From CAWULT01 sp963923455 (GTDB lineage: Bacteria > Acidobacteriota > Vicinamibacteria > Vicinamibacterales > UBA2999), in contig CAWULT010000067.1 of the NCBI GenBank assembly GCA_963923455.1, positions 1 through 24,602 on the forward strand: a stretch of DNA of 24,602 bases, written 5' to 3'. Below, piece after piece: positions 1-6,138 of this stretch; within the stretch, counting starts at the first letter, position 1, and each line of letters begins with the position of its first letter. Under the pieces are notes generated by a model that did no database searches, was not told the DNA's origin, and worked only from the letters and a program-made list of their open reading frames with translations. A program made the translations under genes and the position numbers.

Positions 1-297
1 GCCGTCGACGAGGCGCGCAAGCTCAAGATCCCGGTCATCGGCATCGTCGACACCAACTGTGACCCCGACGAGGTCGATTACGTGATTCCGGGCAACGACG
101 ATGCCCTGCGATCGATCCGGCTCTTCGCGTCGAAGGTGGCCGACGCCATCGCCGCGGGCCGCTCCCAGCGCGAGTCGCGCCTGGCCGACGAGGCGAAGGA
201 ACAGGCCGAGGAAGCTGCGGCCGCCGACGCCGCCGCCCGACTGACCCGCGCCGTGCGGCCGCAGCGCCGCAGCGAAGCGGCACCGGCCAGCGCGTAA
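1..297 (+). CDS. rpsB: 30S ribosomal protein S2, C-terminal part (5' end outside window)
   Basis: This is the 3' end of the gene for ribosomal protein S2, part of the 30S subunit. The reading frame is open from base 1. It shows the family's conserved C-terminal core: a KIPVIGIVDTNCDPDEVDY stretch, then PGNDDALRSI, then a helix ending in DAIAAGR. After the conserved fold comes an S2-type low-complexity tail rich in Ala, Glu and Arg, and the frame stops with TAA. The next gene downstream is tsf, the classic partner of rpsB. A strong hairpin lies between them. The start is outside the window, so the full length cannot be judged. Identification rests on the motif and on synteny. Confidence 0.95.
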   Translation, partial: AVDEARKLKIPVIGIVDTNCDPDEVDYVIPGNDDALRSIRLFASKVADAIAAGRSQRESRLADEAKEQAEEAAAADAAARLTRAVRPQRRSEAAPASA

Positions 298-323
298 GGT
301 CGCCCTTCGACAGTCGCACGTCC

Positions 324-351
324 GCGCCGGCGCTGTCGCCGGCGCTTTCTT
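324..351 (+). terminator. Intrinsic terminator or attenuator between rpsB and tsf
   Basis: A perfect 9-bp stem (GCGCCGGCG at 324-332, CGCCGGCGC at 337-345) with a 4-nt CTGT loop is followed by TTTCTTT. This has the form of a Rho-independent terminator. It lies 27 nt after the rpsB stop and about 60 nt before tsf. It would either end rpsB transcription or, by partial read-through, set the rpsB:tsf ratio. I see no convincing promoter between the hairpin and tsf, which favours attenuation. Confidence 0.75.
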
Positions 352-412
352 TGTACGGAATCTGGGTTCCCGCGCCGCCTCCGGTGGCGCCACAGGAACG
401 GAGTCAGGAATC

Positions 413-1015
413 ATGGCAACGATCACGGCAGACCTGGTGAAGCAGCTTCGCGACAAGACCGGCGCGGGCATGATGGAGTGCAAGGCGGCCCTCACGGAGG
501 CCGGCGGCAACATGGACGAGGCCATCACCCTGCTTCGCAAGCGCGGGCTCGCGCAGGCCGCGAAGCGGGCGGGACGGGCCACGGCCCAGGGCACGATCGG
601 CAGCTACATCCACATGGGCGGCAAGATCGGCGTGCTCCTCGAAGTGAACTGCGAGTCCGACTTCGTCGCGCGCACGGACGACTTCAACAACCTGGTCAGG
701 GAGGTCGCGATGCACATCGCCGCGGCCGACCCCAAGTGGGTGCGCCGCGAGGACGTGCCGGCCGAGGCCATCGAGAAGGAGAAGGGGATCTACCGGGCGC
801 AGATGGAGAATTCCAGCAAGCCGCCGGCGGTGCTCGAGAAGATCATCGAGGGGAAGCTCGGCAGCTTCTATTCGCAGTTCGTGCTGCTCGACCAGCCGTC
901 GATTCGCGACCCCAACGTCTCCATCTCCCAGATCGTCGCGCAGGCCAGCGCGAAGACGGGCGAGAACATCCAGATCAACCGCTTCGTGCGGTTCCGTGTG
1001 GGCGACACCGAGTAG
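413..1015 (+). CDS. tsf: Elongation factor Ts (short form)
   Basis: EF-Ts is the guanine-nucleotide exchange factor that recycles EF-Tu in the cytoplasm. The 200-residue protein opens with the N-terminal UBA-like domain (TADLVKQLRDKTGAGMMECK, the family signature). The core follows with NCESDFVARTDDF, the EF-Tu contact region, and it ends in FVRFRVG. At 200 residues it is much shorter than the roughly 280-residue E. coli protein and resembles the short Thermus-type EF-Ts, which has one core subdomain. The ATG at 413 fits the conserved N-terminus and is preceded by GGAG and AGGA Shine-Dalgarno-like bases. It follows rpsB after a 115-bp gap holding a hairpin. Confidence 0.97.
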   Translation: MATITADLVKQLRDKTGAGMMECKAALTEAGGNMDEAITLLRKRGLAQAAKRAGRATAQGTIGSYIHMGGKIGVLLEVNCESDFVARTDDFNNLVREVAMHIAAADPKWVRREDVPAEAIEKEKGIYRAQMENSSKPPAVLEKIIEGKLGSFYSQFVLLDQPSIRDPNVSISQIVAQASAKTGENIQINRFVRFRVGDTE

Positions 1016-1023
1016 CCTATCCA

Positions 1024-1054
1024 CGCCCGTCGTCGCGGCACGCGGCGACGGGCG
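1024..1054 (+). terminator. Strong hairpin just after tsf
   Basis: CGCCCGTCG (1024-1032) pairs perfectly with CGACGGGCG (1046-1054). The stem continues through one G-T wobble and three more pairs around a 5-nt loop, about 13 pairs in total, 8 nt after the tsf stop. There is no T-run after it, so it may be a Rho-aided terminator, a 3'-end stabiliser or a processing site. Confidence 0.45.
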
Positions 1055-1181
1055 GCTTCCCGCCGGTGAGGCGCGCGTGGAGCGCCACCACCGTCACGCC
1101 GTCCGCTCCGCCCGCGCCCTCACCCGCGTGACCACACCGTCCCGACTCACCGTCACCTGCCTCCCGGCCGCGGCCGGGGCG

Positions 1182-2438
1182 ATGCGTGTCGCGCCGCCGG
1201 CGTCGGTGCCCTCGGCGATGGGCGTCCCGCCCGCACGATGGTGGCCGTTCGTCAGACGCGTCACGCCGGGCGCCGGCACGTCGGTCCCGTCCCGGATACA
1301 CGTCGGCCTCCTCGAGGAAGCGTTCCCCGCGAACCAGACGCCGGGCACGCGCATGGTCCTGACCCAGGCGACCTACCAGCTGCAGCGGTGGCTCGACTGG
1401 CTGGACGTGCATCCGGAGACGACGGTCACCGCCTCGCTGTCGACCAACGCCGGGAGCCTCCTGGCCGAGGCTCGGGCCCGACGCGGCCCCTGGGCGCGGG
1501 TGTCGCTGATGGAACAGGCCCCCGGCGCGGTGCCCGCGCTCGTCGGGGGTCGGCCACCGGACACGCGGCCCCACGGTCCCGACACCCCGGCGTGGACCGC
1601 CGAGCACGAGGCACTCGCCGCCTCGTTCTGGCAGCCGGATCCCGTGCGCCGGCGCCAGGCCGCAACGGATGCACTCCGCGGCGCCCCCGCCGACGCGGCC
1701 ATCTCGCTCGCACTGGCGAGCGCCTGCATGGAAACGGGTGACCTGACCGCCGCACTCGACGCGCTCGATGCCGCCGCGGAGAGCGCGCCGGACTGGGAGG
1801 CCGTGCACTTCGAGCGGGGGAAGCTGTGGCTGCGCGCGGACGATACTGCACGCGCAGCCGAGTCCTTCGCCGACGCGGTGCGGTTGATGCCGAGCTTCGC
1901 GTCCGCCGCCACCAACCTCGGCGGCGCGCTCGCGGAGCTCGGACGTACGAACGAGGCCTTGGCCGCGCTGGAGCAGGCCCTCCGCTTCGATCCCTACGGC
2001 TATCCGGTGGTCAACAACCTCGGAGCGGCCTACCGTGAGTTGGGGCGCCTCGACGAGGCAGAGGCCGCGTTCCGCCGCGTCATCGCCCTGGCAGACGGCT
2101 TCGTGTTCGGCCACTACAACCTGGGGCACACGCTGCTGCTGCAGGGACGGTTCGCGGAGGCCCGCGACGCCTACGCGGAAGGGGCTCGGCGAGATCCGCA
2201 ACAGAACGTGAGGCAGGCGTGCCGGCTGGAATTGGCCCGCGCGGCGGCGGGCGACGGCGTCACGGCCGCGCAACGCCTGGAGGCCCTGGCCTCCTCCTGC
2301 CCAGGCGGTCTCGGCGAGGAGATCCTCGACGAACTCGACGCGACGCTGGAGGCGCTGGCTGGCGTCCCGCAGGCATCCGCGCCGGACGTGGCACGCGCGC
2401 ACGCGTGCGTCCGGGCACTGATGCGCGCCCAGCGTTGA
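1182..2438 (+). CDS. Tetratricopeptide repeat protein
   Basis: The C-terminal two thirds hold at least four clear TPR units in tandem. Examples are the repeats containing NLGGALAELGRTNEALAALE, NNLGAAYRELGRLDEAEAAF and GHYNLGHTLLLQGRFAEA, with the usual Gly, Ala and Pro spacing. TPR arrays are protein-protein interaction scaffolds, and nothing shows the partner. The N-terminal part is Pro/Arg-rich and unrecognised. The start is uncertain: the frame is open back to 996 inside tsf, and in-frame candidates are GTG 1077 (which has a GGTGAGG ahead of it), ATG 1182, ATG 1218 and ATG 1353. No signal peptide is evident from any of these. The gene sits between tsf and pyrH-frr, where many bacteria have nothing. 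A long antisense frame over the same bases is a product of GC bias. Confidence 0.75.
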   Translation: MRVAPPASVPSAMGVPPARWWPFVRRVTPGAGTSVPSRIHVGLLEEAFPANQTPGTRMVLTQATYQLQRWLDWLDVHPETTVTASLSTNAGSLLAEARARRGPWARVSLMEQAPGAVPALVGGRPPDTRPHGPDTPAWTAEHEALAASFWQPDPVRRRQAATDALRGAPADAAISLALASACMETGDLTAALDALDAAAESAPDWEAVHFERGKLWLRADDTARAAESFADAVRLMPSFASAATNLGGALAELGRTNEALAALEQALRFDPYGYPVVNNLGAAYRELGRLDEAEAAFRRVIALADGFVFGHYNLGHTLLLQGRFAEARDAYAEGARRDPQQNVRQACRLELARAAAGDGVTAAQRLEALASSCPGGLGEEILDELDATLEALAGVPQASAPDVARAHACVRALMRAQR

Positions 2439-2524
2439 CCCTGCGGGGGGCCGCGGCGGCGCCGCCCGCACCCGTACGTGGAACGACCCGCGCCGTCCCC
2501 CATCGGGAAGACACGGGCCGTGGC

Positions 2525-2564
2525 GTCGAGACGCGTCAGCCGCGCGGAATCGCGGCTACTCGAC
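2525..2564 (-). terminator. Nested hairpin over the zinc-ribbon gene stop codon
   Basis: AGCCGCG (2538-2544) pairs with CGCGGCT (2551-2557), and outside it GTCGAG (2525-2530) pairs with CTCGAC (2559-2564). The structure spans the TAG stop of the minus-strand gene and lies in the convergent gap with the TPR gene. There is no U-run, so it is a possible 3'-end or bidirectional terminator only. Confidence 0.35.
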
Positions 2565-2846
2565 GTAGCTGAACCCGCACTGCTCGCAGGTCCAGGTGTT
2601 GTCGGCCTTGTACATGTTGCCACCGCACATGTCGCACACCCGATACTCGCGCCCCTGGGCGTCGAGCAGCTTCTTGCGCGCCGGCTCTTCCTTCTTCTCG
2701 CCTGCCTGATCCTTCGCGGGCTCGGCCGGCTTCTGCGCCTCCTGGGCGAACGCCGGAGCGGCGGCCAAGCCGATGGCGGCAGCGAACAGTGCGGACCCCT
2801 TCAAGAACCCGCGGCGATCCATCGTCTTCTGCGTGAAGTCGGACAT
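2556..2846 (-). CDS. Tat-exported zinc-ribbon / rubredoxin-like small protein
   Basis: This 96-residue protein begins with a twin-arginine signal: DRRGFLKG at about residues 10-17, then a hydrophobic Ala-rich segment ending PAFA-Q near residue 35. The motif predicts export as a folded protein by the Tat system. A charged Lys/Glu/Pro linker follows, then a compact C-terminal domain with two CxxC pairs (CDMC at 71-74, CEQC at 87-90). This is the form of a zinc ribbon or a small iron site. The ATG at 2846 is fixed by the signal and by a perfect AGGAGG at 2855-2860, 8 nt upstream. It is transcribed divergently from pyrH. Its function is unknown; metal-loaded redox or structural roles in the periplasm are guesses. 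Confidence 0.85.
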   Translation of the reverse strand: MSDFTQKTMDRRGFLKGSALFAAAIGLAAAPAFAQEAQKPAEPAKDQAGEKKEEPARKKLLDAQGREYRVCDMCGGNMYKADNTWTCEQCGFSYVE

Positions 2847-2901
2847 CCCGAGAACCTCCTGCGGCGAACTCCGCCTTGGCGGGCGGCCACCGAACGAATG
2901 C

Positions 2902-2910
2902 ATTCTACCA
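2902..2910 (-). promoter_or_regulatory. Extended -10 promoter of the zinc-ribbon gene
   Basis: On the minus strand the bases read TGGTAGAAT, an extended -10 (TGn plus TAGAAT, 5 of 6 to consensus). A start about 7 nt downstream would give a leader of roughly 50 nt carrying the AGGAGG. No good -35 is seen, as is common with extended -10 sites. Confidence 0.55.
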
Positions 2911-2957
2911 GAGACGGGCCCACCCGGTGGGACGGGCCCTGGCGGCGCGCTCCCGGC

Positions 2958-2966
2958 TGCTATAAT
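2958..2966 (+). promoter_or_regulatory. Extended -10 promoter of pyrH, 10 nt before the start codon
   Basis: TGCTATAAT is a perfect extended -10. The hexamer ends at 2966 and the pyrH ATG begins at 2977. The predicted transcription start falls about 3-5 nt before the ATG, leaving no room for a ribosome binding site. It makes pyrH a separate unit from tsf. Confidence 0.7.
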
Positions 2967-2976
2967 TCGCAGTCGC

Positions 2977-3717
2977 ATGTCATCCGACCCTTCGGCTCCC
3001 TCTCCTGCCCCCGTCTTCAAGCGCATTCTCTTCAAGCTCTCCGGCGAAGCCCTGATGGGCGAGCAGCAGTTCGGCGTCGACCCCGAGGTGGTCACCCGCA
3101 TCGCGCGCGATGTCCGCGACATCCAGGCCCTGGGCGTCGAGACGGCCATCGTGATCGGCGGCGGCAACATCTTCCGTGGCCTGGCCGCCAGCGCCCGGGG
3201 CATGGACCGGGCCACGGCGGACTACATGGGGATGCTGGCTACCGTGATCAACGGACTGGCACTGCAGGACGCGCTCGAGCAGCACGACGTGCTGACGCGC
3301 GTGGTGACGGCGATCGAGATGCGGGCCGTCGCCGAACCGTTCATCCGGCGGCGGGCCATCCGGCACCTCGAGAAGGGCCGCGTGGTGATCTTCGCCGCCG
3401 GCACCGGCAATCCGTACTTCACGACCGACACGGCCGCCGCGTTGCGCGCGATGGAGATCAAGGCCGACGTGATCCTCAAGGGCACCAAGGTCGACGGCGT
3501 CTACACCGCCGATCCCATGCTCGACCCGCAGGCCACGAAGTACGACCGGATTTCCTACCTGCAGGTGCTCGAGCGGCAGCTCCGGGTGATGGACACCACG
3601 GCCATCTCGCTCTGCATGGACAACCGGCTGCCCATCGTGGTGTTCAACCTCCGGACGCCTGGCAACCTCCGGCGCGTCGTGATGGGGGAATCGGTCGGCA
3701 CGACCGTCAGCAACTGA
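2977..3717 (+). CDS. pyrH: Uridylate kinase (UMP kinase)
   Basis: PyrH phosphorylates UMP to UDP with ATP in the cytoplasm, in pyrimidine nucleotide synthesis. The 246-residue protein has the amino-acid-kinase fold signatures: KRILFKLSGEAL near the N-terminus (phosphate binding), IVIGGGNIFRG, FAAGTGNPYFTTDTAAALRA (the nucleotide and allosteric region), and GTKVDGVYTADP. The length matches the family at about 240 residues. The ATG at 2977 gives a short Ser/Pro-rich extension before the conserved KRILFKL. The frame is open further upstream but there it only overlaps the divergent gene. It is followed by frr after 122 bp, the conserved order. A TATAAT lies 10 nt before the ATG. Confidence 0.97.
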   Translation: MSSDPSAPSPAPVFKRILFKLSGEALMGEQQFGVDPEVVTRIARDVRDIQALGVETAIVIGGGNIFRGLAASARGMDRATADYMGMLATVINGLALQDALEQHDVLTRVVTAIEMRAVAEPFIRRRAIRHLEKGRVVIFAAGTGNPYFTTDTAAALRAMEIKADVILKGTKVDGVYTADPMLDPQATKYDRISYLQVLERQLRVMDTTAISLCMDNRLPIVVFNLRTPGNLRRVVMGESVGTTVSN

Positions 3718-3839
3718 GCCGAAACCCTCGCGCCGGGGTGCGGCGCCGGCATCGTGCCCCCTGTGGCGCGGTCCGCCCGCCGGGATGCCCCGCCCGGTCC
3801 GCTCGCGGCGCTCGACGGGGCCTGGATACTAGGTGACGC

Positions 3840-4409
3840 ATGGACTTCAACGACGTCAAGGGAATGGTGGGCGTGGTGAAACCACGCATGGACGGTGCGA
3901 TCGAGCGAGTGCGCCGGGAAATGGCGGGCGTGCGGACGGGCCGCGCGTCGACGGCCCTGCTGGACAGCGTGCAGGTCGAGGCGTACGGGGCGAAGATGCC
4001 GCTCAACCAGGTGGCGTCGCTGTCGATCCCTGAGCCCGCGATGATCGTCATCCAGCCGTTCGATCAGACGCTCCTCTCGGCAATCGAACGCGGGGTGCGC
4101 CTGTCGGACCTCGGCCTGAACCCGGCCACGGATGGCAAGGTGATCCGCGTGCCCATCCCGTCCCTCACCGAAGAGCGCCGCAAGGAGCTGTCCCGCCACG
4201 TGCACAAGCAGGCCGAGGAGGGGCGCAACGCCGTCCGGCTGGTGCGGCGCGAGGCGAACGACAGGCTGAAGAAGCTGCTCAAGGACCACGCGATCTCGGA
4301 GGACGAGGAGCGGAAGGCCCTGGATCAGATTCAGAAGCTCACCGACGAGCACATCAAGCTCATCGACGACCTGCAGAAGAAGAAGGACCAGGACCTCCTC
4401 GGTCACTGA
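3840..4409 (+). CDS. frr: Ribosome recycling factor
   Basis: RRF, with EF-G, splits the post-termination ribosome. The 189-residue protein is close to the usual 185. It shows the RRF hallmarks: VRTGRASTALLD in the first helix, then IPEPAMIVIQPFD, LGLNPATDGKVIRVPIPSLTEERR, and the long C-terminal helix with VRLVRREANDRLKKL. The ATG at 3840 fits the family N-terminus and has AGGTGA just ahead of it. A GTG seven bases upstream is in another frame. It lies downstream of pyrH and converges on pfkA. Confidence 0.97.
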   Translation: MDFNDVKGMVGVVKPRMDGAIERVRREMAGVRTGRASTALLDSVQVEAYGAKMPLNQVASLSIPEPAMIVIQPFDQTLLSAIERGVRLSDLGLNPATDGKVIRVPIPSLTEERRKELSRHVHKQAEEGRNAVRLVRREANDRLKKLLKDHAISEDEERKALDQIQKLTDEHIKLIDDLQKKKDQDLLGH

Positions 4410-4416
4410 GCCGCGA

Positions 4417-4436
4417 CGGGGCCGCGTCCAGCCCCG
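4417..4436. terminator. Hairpin in the frr/pfkA convergent gap
   Basis: CGGGGC (4417-4422) and GCCCCG (4431-4436) form a 6-bp stem with an 8-nt loop in the 33-bp gap between two converging genes. It could serve both strands. No T-run is present on either side, so support is modest. Confidence 0.35.
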
Positions 4437-4442
4437 GGCCGC

Positions 4443-5525
4443 TCAGTCGCCGAACGAGATGCCCAGCGCTCGGGCGGTCAGCAGCAGGTCGTAGTCGAGC
4501 GGCACGAGCTTCGTACGACCGACGACCTCACCGATCGGGACGGGCACGATGTCGGGCGGGTGGTTCGCCACCATCCGTCCGAACAGGCCATTCCGCAGCG
4601 TCTCCACGGCCTTGCCGCCGAAGCGGGTGGCCAGCGTGCGATCGAACGCGGTCGGCGCGCCGCCACGCTGCAGGTGCCCCAGTACGACGAAGCGCGTCTC
4701 CTTGTCCGTCAGCTGCTCGATCTCGTGAGCGGCCAGTTCGGCCGCGCCTCCGAGCCGCTCCGCGTGCCCGCCGTGCGCGGCCTCGATGAGCGACACCTTG
4801 CCGTGCACCGGGCGCGCGCCCTCGGCGACCACGACGATGCTGAAGTGCCGGCCGGCCGCCTCCCGTGCCTTGATGGACTCGGCCACCCTCTCGGCGTCGT
4901 AGGGAATCTCCGGAATGAGGATCACGTCGGCGCCGCCCGCCACGCCCGCGTGCAGCGCGATCCAGCCCGCGTACCGGCCCATCACCTCCACCACCATCAC
5001 CCTGTGGTGCGCCTCCGCCGTGGTGTGGAGACGATCGATCGCGTCGGTGGCGAACGCCACGGCCGTGTCGAACCCGAAGCAACTCGTGGTGCCGACGATG
5101 TCGTTGTCGATCGTCTTCGGCACGCAGACGAGCGGAATGCCGAGCTTGTAGAACTCGTAGGAAATCGCGAGGGTCCCGTCGCCGCCGATGCAGACGAGCG
5201 CGTCCAGGCCCATGGTGTGGAACATCTCGAGCACGCGGTCGGCGTAGTTGAAGGTGCCCTGGGGCGTCTCGATGGGCTGCGCGAACGGATTGCCCCGGTT
5301 GACCGTACCGAGCATCGTGCCGCCGAGGCGCAGCACGCCCCGGACATCCGTGGCGGTCAGCCGCCTCGACTTCTCCGGATAGATGAGCCCGTCGAAGCTG
5401 TCCTCGAGGCCCCAGACCTCGATCCCGGCATTCGTGGCCGACTTGACGACGGCGCGGATCACCGCGTTCAGCCCGGGGGCGTCACCGCCGCCGGTCAGGA
5501 CACCAATCTTCTTCAGCGTGGGCAT
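4443..5525 (-). CDS. pfkA: 6-phosphofructokinase
   Basis: PFK phosphorylates fructose 6-phosphate to fructose 1,6-bisphosphate, the committed step of glycolysis. The 360-residue protein has the N-terminal GVLTGGGDAPGLNAVIR, the phosphoryl-donor site GGDGT (114-118), the catalytic loop PKTIDND (136-142, base Asp140), and the sugar-phosphate site VVEVMGRYAGW. Gly in GGDGT is typical of ATP users (PPi enzymes have GGDDT), while Lys in PKTIDND is the residue seen in PPi and plant-like or actinobacterial ATP enzymes. ATP use is the better guess. The ATG at 5525 places the conserved start within the first residues but has no clear ribosome site; an in-frame GTG at 5561 would add 12 residues. A -10-like site and a TTCGAA repeat lie upstream. 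Confidence 0.95.
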   Translation of the reverse strand: MPTLKKIGVLTGGGDAPGLNAVIRAVVKSATNAGIEVWGLEDSFDGLIYPEKSRRLTATDVRGVLRLGGTMLGTVNRGNPFAQPIETPQGTFNYADRVLEMFHTMGLDALVCIGGDGTLAISYEFYKLGIPLVCVPKTIDNDIVGTTSCFGFDTAVAFATDAIDRLHTTAEAHHRVMVVEVMGRYAGWIALHAGVAGGADVILIPEIPYDAERVAESIKAREAAGRHFSIVVVAEGARPVHGKVSLIEAAHGGHAERLGGAAELAAHEIEQLTDKETRFVVLGHLQRGGAPTAFDRTLATRFGGKAVETLRNGLFGRMVANHPPDIVPVPIGEVVGRTKLVPLDYDLLLTARALGISFGD

Positions 5526-5562
5526 GAGCAGTTGGCCTGAGTAAGGGGCGACGTGGCCCACG

Positions 5563-5575
5563 TTCGAAGTTCGAA
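5563..5575. repeat. Tandem TTCGAA palindromes in the pfkA leader
   Basis: Two TTCGAA palindromes are separated by one base (TTCGAAGTTCGAA). They lie just downstream of the pfkA -10-like site, at about +3 to +15 of the predicted transcript. The position and symmetry suit a repressor operator. No regulator in the window is linked to it. Confidence 0.35.
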
Positions 5576-5584
5576 CCTGAGCCT

Positions 5585-5590
5585 ACTATA
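5585..5590 (-). promoter_or_regulatory. Candidate -10 box for pfkA
   Basis: On the minus strand this reads TATAGT, 5 of 6 to the sigma-70 -10 consensus, about 60 nt before the pfkA ATG. It is an AT-rich island in very GC-rich DNA. No clear -35 is seen. Confidence 0.45.
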
Positions 5591-5640
5591 GCCGCTCCCC
5601 TTCCGCCGTATCGAGTCGAATGCCCCGATGGCCCAGTGCG

Positions 5641-5670
5641 TTGCGGCCATCGAAGGGCGCATGCTACAAT
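5641..5670 (+). promoter_or_regulatory. Promoter of tRNA-Ala
   Basis: TTGCGG (5641-5646) and the extended -10 TGCTACAAT (5662-5670) are separated by an 18-nt spacer. A start at about 5677 would leave a 5' leader of roughly 44 nt for RNase P to remove. An 8-bp inverted repeat surrounds the -10. Confidence 0.65.
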
Positions 5671-5680
5671 CACCCTTCGA
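5650..5680. repeat. 8-bp inverted repeat enclosing the tRNA promoter -10
   Basis: TCGAAGGG (5650-5657) and CCCTTCGA (5673-5680) are perfect inverted copies with 15 nt between them. The -10 hexamer sits in the middle. This is the geometry of a dimeric repressor site; chance symmetry cannot be ruled out. Confidence 0.4.
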
Positions 5681-5720
5681 GTCGGACGTTCGTCGATCGT
5701 CGGGCTCACGCCAGTGGAAT

Positions 5721-5796
5721 GGGCGGCTAGCTCAGCTGGGAGAGCGCTGCGTTCGCAATGCAGAGGTCACGAGTTCGATCCTCGTGCCGTCCACCA
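5721..5796 (+). tRNA. tRNA-Ala, anticodon CGC
   Basis: The sequence folds as a full cloverleaf. The 7-bp acceptor is GGGCGGC with GCCGTCC. A D-arm GCTC-AGC follows. The anticodon stem CTGCG/TGCAG holds loop TTCGCAA with anticodon CGC (reads GCG). The T-arm ACGAG-TTCGATC-CTCGT completes it, and the CCA end is encoded. The third acceptor pair is G3-U70, the main identity element for alanyl-tRNA synthetase, which confirms Ala. GCG is a common Ala codon in this GC-rich genome, so a dedicated CGC decoder makes sense. Confidence 0.97.
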
Positions 5797-5876
5797 AATT
5801 CCCCGAAACCTCATCCCCCGTCGCCGCGGTCGCTGGTCGCGATCGACGCTGACGGCTCGCCCGTAGCTGGTCCTCC

Positions 5877-6035
5877 ATGCGGAATGCCCTGATCGGCGGC
5901 GCCGTCGCGGCGGCCGCGGCCATCGCCGCGACCGACATCGAGATCTTCGGCATCGCCGCCTGGAAGATCGTTCTCGGCCTGATCGGCCTTGGCCTGATCG
6001 TCTCGGCGGGCCGTCCGGCCAGCCCGGAGGCGTGA
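5877..6035 (+). CDS. Possible small membrane protein (52 residues)
   Basis: An ATG-to-TGA frame of 52 codons encodes two hydrophobic stretches: an Ala/Gly/Ile-rich one at residues 4-18 and a Leu/Ile/Gly-rich one at about 31-44. Between them lies a short polar part with Asp and Glu, and a Pro-rich end follows. It could be a two-pass or hairpin membrane peptide. The ATG lacks a convincing ribosome site. Such short hydrophobic frames arise by chance in GC-rich DNA, so coding status is uncertain. It sits alone between tRNA-Ala and the PHP gene. Confidence 0.4.
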   Translation: MRNALIGGAVAAAAAIAATDIEIFGIAAWKIVLGLIGLGLIVSAGRPASPEA

Positions 6036-6138
6036 TCGGGTCGAGCGCGGCCCGGGCGCGATTGCCTGGACCGGCCCGGCAGGTTCGGGGACAATCGAAA
6101 GACGCCGTCGTGGCCGATAGGACGGCCGAGCCTCTCCC

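Noticed and set aside
1094..1354. An 86-residue minus-strand frame in the tsf-TPR interval
   Set aside because: It has no family motif or ribosome site, and it overlaps the TPR gene's possible N-terminal part.
1017..2471. A 484-residue open frame antisense to the TPR gene
   Set aside because: The plus strand shows clear TPR repeats, and the antisense frame has no recognisable motif and an Arg/Gly-rich composition typical of a GC-driven shadow.
3718..3839. Possible separate promoter for frr (GATACT shortly before the ATG)
   Set aside because: The hexamer matches the consensus at only 4 of 6 bases and lacks the TG extension. AGGTGA nearby works as a ribosome site, so read-through from pyrH is simpler.
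4560..5540. A 326-residue plus-strand open frame opposite pfkA
   Set aside because: It has no domain signature and mirrors the codon pattern of pfkA, whose motifs are all present on the minus strand.
5628..5866. Small open frames running through the tRNA-Ala gene
   Set aside because: The region folds as a complete tRNA with its own promoter; the frames are chance readings of it.
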